Below are positions 6,627 to 10,179 of a DNA stretch of 10,179 bases, piece after piece. The notes beneath the pieces were generated by a model. That model was not told the DNA's origin. It was given only the letters and a program-made list of their open reading frames with translations, and made no database searches. How positions within the stretch are numbered: the stretch's first letter is position 1; every line of letters begins with the position of its first letter. A program made the position numbers and the translations under genes. This DNA comes from CAZGVW01 sp964529265 (lineage in GTDB: Bacteria > Planctomycetota > Phycisphaerae > Phycisphaerales > UBA1924), in the NCBI GenBank assembly GCA_964529265.1, contig CAZGVW010000184.1:1-10179 (forward strand). Reading direction: 5' to 3'.

Positions 6627-7547
6627 ATGCGCACAGCGATCGCCATTCTCGCCCAAGTCCGCGTCATCGCGATCGTGGCGCTCACAATCTGCGCCGCGGC
6701 CGTCGCGCCCGCCCATCCCGGCCACGATCACGCCAAACGCCCACCCGCGCCCGAGCCCGCCCCGGCCGATGCCCTCCGAGGCCCCGCCGTCACGGATAAC
6801 CCCCTCCCCCAAACCCCCGCCGTCTACACCGATCCCACGGATCCCCTCTCCGACGGCGGCCCGCGCGACGCCGGCGTGCCCCACGACATCTTCATGCGCC
6901 TCGTCCACGACCTCAAAGCGAGCGACGCAAAGCCCGAACTGCTGCTCACGAGCGCACAACTCGAGAAAATTGACGTCCTCGACAAGGAATATCGCGCCGA
7001 AGTGCAAAAATTCCGCCGCGATCACGCCAACGAGTTCAAACGCGCCATGGGCATCCTCCGCGACGCCGCGGCTGCGAAATCCGCCGATGGCGAAATCCCC
7101 GCCGAACCGAAGAAGAAGTCCCGAATCCGCCTCCAGGGCGCGCCTGTCGAGGAACCGCCCCCGCCGCCCCCCACAACCGAGGAAATCGCCGAAGCCCGCC
7201 GCATGCTCGACGACCTCCAGCGCCAAGTTCCGCGCCCCCTCAAGTGCCACACCCTCATCTGGGAAGTGCTCACGCCCCCCCAGCGCGACGAAGTGCGCGC
7301 CCGCGTCAACGCCTGGCGCGCCGACCGCATCGAAACTCGTCTCATGAAAGCCGCGGAGCGCGAAGCGCGAGGCGATAACGACGACGACATGGCCCCCGCG
7401 CCGGAAAAGGTCTCCCCCCGCCCCGAGGCCCAGATTCCGCCCCCCGCGCGCCGCAGGCCCGCTTCCAGGTCCAAACCGGCGCCGGACATGGATGATGTGA
7501 ACGTTCCGCCCGCCGACGACGCCGAAAACGACAAAAAGCCCAACTGA
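6627..7547 (+). CDS. Exported LTxxQ-motif (Spy/CpxP-like) protein with His-rich N-terminus
   Basis: This is a predicted 306-residue periplasmic protein. Residues 1-29 look like a signal peptide (core about 6-26, APA before the likely cut). The mature protein then begins HPGHDH, a plausible metal-binding cluster. After a Pro-rich stretch come helical segments with two LTxxQ motifs, LTSAQ (107-111) and LTPPQ (215-219), separated by a Lys-rich and poly-Pro linker (161-182). Paired LTxxQ motifs mark the Spy/CpxP/ZraP group of envelope chaperones and stress or metal sensors, but this protein is roughly twice as long as those and overall likeness is weak. The C-terminal 60 residues are Pro/Asp/Lys-rich and probably disordered. 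The ATG at 6627 fits the signal peptide and ribosome binding site. The gene is convergent with the sigma/anti-sigma pair, so a link to that stress switch is only suggested. Confidence 0.7.
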   Translation: MRTAIAILAQVRVIAIVALTICAAAVAPAHPGHDHAKRPPAPEPAPADALRGPAVTDNPLPQTPAVYTDPTDPLSDGGPRDAGVPHDIFMRLVHDLKASDAKPELLLTSAQLEKIDVLDKEYRAEVQKFRRDHANEFKRAMGILRDAAAAKSADGEIPAEPKKKSRIRLQGAPVEEPPPPPPTTEEIAEARRMLDDLQRQVPRPLKCHTLIWEVLTPPQRDEVRARVNAWRADRIETRLMKAAEREARGDNDDDMAPAPEKVSPRPEAQIPPPARRRPASRSKPAPDMDDVNVPPADDAENDKKPN

Positions 7548-7564
7548 GGCGCGTTTTCAGCGCC
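7548..7564. terminator. Short hairpin between convergent genes
   Basis: GGCGC-GTTTTCA-GCGCC begins right after the TGA of the LTxxQ gene and lies in the 41-bp gap before the end of the anti-sigma gene. There is no proper U-run on either side. It may be a weak shared terminator. Confidence 0.3.
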
Positions 7565-7588
7565 CGCAGTCGAAAAAACGCAAAAACA

Positions 7589-7843
7589 TCACGACTTCGC
7601 CCGCGCCGCCAGGATCGCCTTGATCAGCCCCTCCGGCGCCTTGAGCGGCTCACCCGCCGCGGGCGCGCCCTGCTGCCCGCCGCAGCACTGCGATCCAAGC
7701 CGCGCCGTGCGCTCATATGTGTCCAAAAAGCGCACGCACGCCTCACAAAGGTGCAAATGCCGCTCAAACTCCGCCTTTTGCGCCTCCGGCAGCGCGCCTT
7801 CGAGATAATCCATCAGAAACTCGGTCGCTTCGCGGCATGTCAT
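7589..7843 (-). CDS. Zinc-finger (ZAS-type) anti-sigma factor
   Basis: This 84-residue soluble protein carries the anti-sigma zinc-finger (zf-HC2) pattern: Cys3, then HLHLCEAC giving H29-x3-C33-x2-C36, with the helical DYLEGALPEAQKAEFERHL between. Family members bind the sigma factor and keep it from RNA polymerase until a signal, often oxidation or metal loss at the zinc site, releases it. No membrane helix is present, so a cytoplasmic signal is expected. Two further adjacent cysteines (53-54, SQCCGG) lie outside the core motif and could take part in redox sensing. The ATG overlaps the sigma-factor stop as ATGA, and GGAGGAA lies 5 bases before it inside the sigma gene, so the two are translationally coupled and should be made in fixed ratio. 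Confidence 0.88.
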   Translation of the reverse strand: MTCREATEFLMDYLEGALPEAQKAEFERHLHLCEACVRFLDTYERTARLGSQCCGGQQGAPAAGEPLKAPEGLIKAILAARAKS

Positions 7844-8520
7844 GTCGATTCCTCCGCGAAGTGCGGCTCCAGCAGTTCCCGCAGCGCCAATCGCGCCCTG
7901 TGCAAGCGCGTTTTCACGGCGCCGGTGGTCATTTCGAGCAATTTCGCCGTTTCTTCCGTGTCCAGACCCTCAATATCGCGCAGAACAAGCACGATCCGGT
8001 ACGCCTCCGGCAGTTCATCGATCCGGGCCCGCACCACCGCGCGGGTTTCCTCCGATTCCAGTCCGGCAGAGGGCGTTTCCCGCCATCGTCCGGGGGGATT
8101 CTTGTGATGTCCGTCGTCCTGGAAGGCCGGCAGCAGGTCTTCGATCGCCTTTTCGCGCCGCCGCTTGCGGCTGCGCATCCGCATGAGCGACGCATTCACC
8201 ACGATCCGGTGCAGCCAGGTCGAGACCCGCGATCCGCCTTCAAAACGTTCGATGCTCCGGAACGCGGAAAGAAACGCCTCCTGCACGGCGTCCTGCGCCT
8301 CGTCCTCATCCCCCAGCAGCCGCCTCGCCACCGCCAGCATCCGCCCCGCGTGCAGCCGCACGACCTCCTCGAACGCCGCTCCGTCCCCAGCCCGGAGGCG
8401 GGCCACGAAGGCGGGATCGTCCTCAGGGCCCGCGGCGGGCCTGGGCGGCCCCGGAGGCGCCGCCGGGGTTCCGACCGCCCCTTGCCCCGCCCGACCCTTC
8501 TGCGTCTGGTTCGTCGCCAT
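7840..8520 (-). CDS. ECF-family RNA polymerase sigma factor
   Basis: This is a 226-residue group-4 (ECF) sigma factor. Region 2 covers about residues 36-122: DEDEAQDAVQEAF (71-83) for core polymerase binding and -10 melting, then STWLHRIVVNAS (100-111). Region 4 covers about 158-215: LPEAYRIVLVLRDIEGLDTEE and the DNA-recognition helix TTGAVKTRLHRAR (198-210). Regions 1 and 3 are absent, as expected. An N-terminal 35-residue Ala/Pro/Gly tail is unusual. The ATG at 8520 is chosen because it lies closest upstream of region 2; an in-frame extension to 8721 is possible but shows no domain. The ribosome binding site is weak (TAGG). The anti-sigma gene follows with an ATGA overlap. ECF factors usually control their own operon, but I found no clear self-promoter upstream. 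Confidence 0.9.
   Translation of the reverse strand: MATNQTQKGRAGQGAVGTPAAPPGPPRPAAGPEDDPAFVARLRAGDGAAFEEVVRLHAGRMLAVARRLLGDEDEAQDAVQEAFLSAFRSIERFEGGSRVSTWLHRIVVNASLMRMRSRKRRREKAIEDLLPAFQDDGHHKNPPGRWRETPSAGLESEETRAVVRARIDELPEAYRIVLVLRDIEGLDTEETAKLLEMTTGAVKTRLHRARLALRELLEPHFAEEST
7849..7855 (-). promoter_or_regulatory. Ribosome binding site of the anti-sigma gene, inside the sigma gene
   Basis: On the minus strand this reads GGAGGAA, 5 bases before the anti-sigma ATG. Together with the ATGA stop/start overlap it supports translational coupling. Confidence 0.75.
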
Positions 8521-8810
8521 CCGGCCTACAACGTAGCCTTGCCGGGCGGGTTCGGCGCTGCCCCACCTGCCCATCCTTCCCGCTCCGCCGCGGCTTCTCG
8601 GACCTCTGTGAGAAATGTGCTTGAAGCGGCGGAAGGCCCCTTCGCAGGGGGGCCCAAAGTCGTTATCTTGGGCGTAGTCAATGGGTTGCGCTTCGTGCAG
8701 CGGGCCAATGCGCGCTCCCATCCGGGGGGGAGTGAGGTCCCATCTAGGCGCGCCCTGGCGGAGGGCTGGTCGGGGTCTTCACCCCTGACGTTCGAGGGAG
8801 GCTGCACGTC
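8521..8810. other. Divergent intergenic region at the skew switch
   Basis: These 290 bases separate the sigma operon from the CII-like gene and should hold both promoters. I saw no two-box promoter that I would defend. On the minus strand TTTCTCACA (8615-8607) differs by one base from the DnaA-box consensus, but it is alone and no AT-rich stretch is present. The base composition of the + strand turns from C-rich to G-rich in and just after this region. Confidence 0.5.
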
Positions 8811-9000
8811 GTGTGTCCCAATCATTTCCCGGATGAACTGGCGGAAGAAGCCATTTCGTATTTCCGGCGCATGGTCGAGAGCGTCGGCGTCAAGCGCTTC
8901 GCGACGTCAATGGGGCTTTCGACCCGACAAATTAATCGCATGCTTTCAGGCGTTCAGCCCAACCCGGTTGAACGCCTTGTTCGTTGCCTCCAGAGCAGCG
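8550..9000. other. Strand-composition (GC-skew) switch zone
   Basis: In hand counts of 60-base rows, the + strand has C over G at 5641 (25 vs 13), 5821 (32 vs 11), 8281 (31 vs 13) and 8341 (31 vs 17). Rows 8581-8941 are near balance. G exceeds C at 9001 (30 vs 13), 9781 (26 vs 12) and 9961 (30 vs 23). Genes on both strands lie on each side, so gene direction does not explain the change. Confidence 0.6.
8794..8801 (+). promoter_or_regulatory. Ribosome binding site of the CII-like gene
   Basis: GAGGGAGG lies 9 bases before GTG at 8811 and supports that GTG start. Confidence 0.7.
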
Positions 9001-9320
9001 AGGCGGAGGTGGGCGACGAGGCGCTGGGGTACATCTGCCAGGAGGCGGGCGGCGTTTTCGTGAAGGATGAGACGGATCTCGACGCCGCGGCGGTGAACGC
9101 GGTGCGCGAATGCGCCGAGGCGATCGCCGCGATTTCGGATGGGCAGATTTCGCGGGTGGATGAGCGCGAAATCCGCGACGCGATCGGCGCGCTCACGGCG
9201 CTGCTGCGCGTGCGGACCGGCGGGCCCGCCTCGACGGACCCGACGCCGACGCCTGCGCCGGTGAACATTCATCGTGTGGGCGGCGCGGGGCGGGCGATGA
9301 CCTCGGCCGGAAGCGGCTGA
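8811..9320 (+). CDS. CII-like helix-turn-helix regulator (putative)
   Basis: This is a 169-residue protein. Residues about 14-60 form a likely helix-turn-helix: VKRFATSMGLSTRQINRMLSG (27-47), with the pattern 'not-quite-repeated Gly turn, then Ser-x-Arg-Gln recognition helix', followed by NPVERLVRCLQ. Next comes GYICQEAGGVFV (73-84), which resembles the AAxCGGVFV segment of phage CII/CP76-type regulators (Phage_CII family), and then a helical pair (about 90-133) with RECAEAIAAISDGQIS and DEREIRDAIGAL. The last 35 residues are Pro/Thr/Gly-rich. The family assignment rests on this order of motifs and is moderate. No phage genes surround it, so it may be a domesticated regulator. It diverges from the sigma operon and could share control of the region between. 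The start is GTG. Codons are G-ending, unlike the + strand genes to the left. Confidence 0.6.
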   Translation: MCPNHFPDELAEEAISYFRRMVESVGVKRFATSMGLSTRQINRMLSGVQPNPVERLVRCLQSSEAEVGDEALGYICQEAGGVFVKDETDLDAAAVNAVRECAEAIAAISDGQISRVDEREIRDAIGALTALLRVRTGGPASTDPTPTPAPVNIHRVGGAGRAMTSAGSG

Positions 9321-9345
9321 ACTCGCGGAAAGCCGGAACATAGAT

Positions 9346-10179
9346 TCAGCGATTGCGCAGACGAGCCTCGATGGCGCGGAAAGCCGCGGCGTCGTCGGCG
9401 TTGCCGCCAAGATCGGGGTCGAGGCGTCGCAATCGCTCGATTTCGGAGAGAATTCGCGCTGTGCGCTCGCCTTTCGCATCGTTTTCGGCCAGCGTCTCGA
9501 GCATTCGCCGCCAGGAGCGCCAGAAAGCCGCGGAGAGGCGCGATTCGGCGTCGAGCGATTCCGCAATCTCCCGGAATGCCGCGAACGCCTCCTCCCGCCG
9601 GTTGAGGGCGAACAGCGCCTCCGCGCGGCCGAGGAGCCAATCCTCGCGCCGGCTGCCGATGGCGACCAGGTTTTCGTAGAGCGCTAGCGCGGCTTCGTGA
9701 TCGCCGGCGCGGGCCAGGACTGCGGCGAGATCGGATTTCGCGGCGGGCGCGGATTCCGGCGCTTCCTGCTCTGCCAGTTGGAGGCGGAGGCGGCCGATGC
9801 GGATGAGGGCGGGCAAGTGAGTTTCTTCAGAAGCCTCGATCGCGGCCATTGATCGCTCGGCGGCGATGAGTGTCGCGCTCGGGCTGAGTTCGGCTGCGTC
9901 GTGCAGCAGGTCCGCGGCGGCGTCGGCCTGACCGAGGATGGCGCGGGCCTGCGCGCAGAGGGCGAGGGCTTCTCCGCGCTGCGCGGGGCCGGCGGCGGCC
10001 CGGCCCGCGGCGGCGAAGGCGCTCTCGGCGTGCGCGAGGGCCCGTTGGGCAGCATCCTGCCGCTGTGATGCTGATCCCGCGTTGGCGCGTTCGAGTTCGC
10101 GTTGCGCGAGCGTTGAGCGCGCGAGCATGCGAAGCGATGGGGTTGCGTCCGTCACCGCGGCGAGCAGGGATTCGACTTC
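9346..10179 (-). CDS. TPR-like helical repeat protein, C-terminal part (partial)
   Basis: The frame is open from the right window edge to a TGA at 9346, so the true start lies outside; at least 277 residues are visible. A GTG at 10155 could be read as a start but has no visible ribosome binding site and the frame continues past it. The protein is Ala/Leu/Glu-rich and almost wholly helical. TPR-like pairs are visible counted from that GTG: ALALCAQARAILGQADAAADLLHDAA (63-88) and AAVLARAGDHEAALALYENLVA (144-165), followed by WLLGRAEALFALNRREEAFAAFREIA (173-198). TPR proteins bind partner proteins; no specific role can be named. No membrane segment or enzyme motif is seen. It converges on the CII-like gene with a 25-bp gap lacking a terminator. 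Confidence 0.65.
   Translation of the reverse strand, partial: EVESLLAAVTDATPSLRMLARSTLAQRELERANAGSASQRQDAAQRALAHAESAFAAAGRAAAGPAQRGEALALCAQARAILGQADAAADLLHDAAELSPSATLIAAERSMAAIEASEETHLPALIRIGRLRLQLAEQEAPESAPAAKSDLAAVLARAGDHEAALALYENLVAIGSRREDWLLGRAEALFALNRREEAFAAFREIAESLDAESRLSAAFWRSWRRMLETLAENDAKGERTARILSEIERLRRLDPDLGGNADDAAAFRAIEARLRNR

Noticed and set aside
8607..8615. Possible DnaA box (TTTCTCACA on the minus strand)
   Set aside because: It is a single site with one mismatch, with no cluster and no AT-rich stretch nearby; it alone cannot support an origin.
8521..8721. N-terminal extension of the ECF sigma factor to 8721
   Set aside because: It would add 67 residues without any sigma domain and occupy most of the divergent intergenic region. 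The ATG at 8520 already precedes region 2 by about 35 residues.

Overview
The window is GC-rich and bacterial, and most likely planctomycete (class Phycisphaerae or a close relative). The best clue is the 835-residue secreted protein at 1883-4390. It ends in a paired calcium-loop module (DFNGDGAVNAADL ... LLGAWGPCP) of the 'GC-type dockerin' style that I associate with that group. The placement comes from motif recognition, not from a search.

Layout: (1) the last 18 codons of an upstream gene; (2) an RmuC-family membrane-anchored protein (67-1563, +); (3) a 319-bp leader, then the exported dockerin-type protein (1883-4390, +); (4) a 708-bp gap between convergent genes, holding three copies of a double-hairpin terminator module, two of them inside a tandemly duplicated unit of about 247 bp; (5) an Mrp/ApbC Fe-S carrier ATPase (5099-6271, -) starting at GTG; (6) a divergent intergenic region with a 12-run G-tract array; (7) an exported LTxxQ-motif protein with a His-rich mature N-terminus (6627-7547, +); (8) an ECF sigma factor and zinc-finger anti-sigma factor that overlap by ATGA (8520-7589, -); (9) a divergent CII-like DNA-binding regulator (8811-9320, +); (10) the C-terminal part of a TPR-like helical-repeat protein running off the right edge (9346-10179, -).

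The genes are mostly single housekeeping or envelope functions. The one clear operon is the sigma/anti-sigma pair, which probably forms a stress-response switch. The exported LTxxQ protein, convergent with it, is a reasonable but unproven envelope partner. The CII-like regulator shares the divergent intergenic region with the sigma factor.

The features least explained by ordinary annotation are the tandem terminator-bearing repeat at 4454-5078, the G-tract array at 6443-6532, and a change of strand composition near 8.55-9.0 kb. The + strand is C-rich to the left and G-rich to the right of that point regardless of gene direction, which is the polarity expected at a replication origin or an inversion endpoint.
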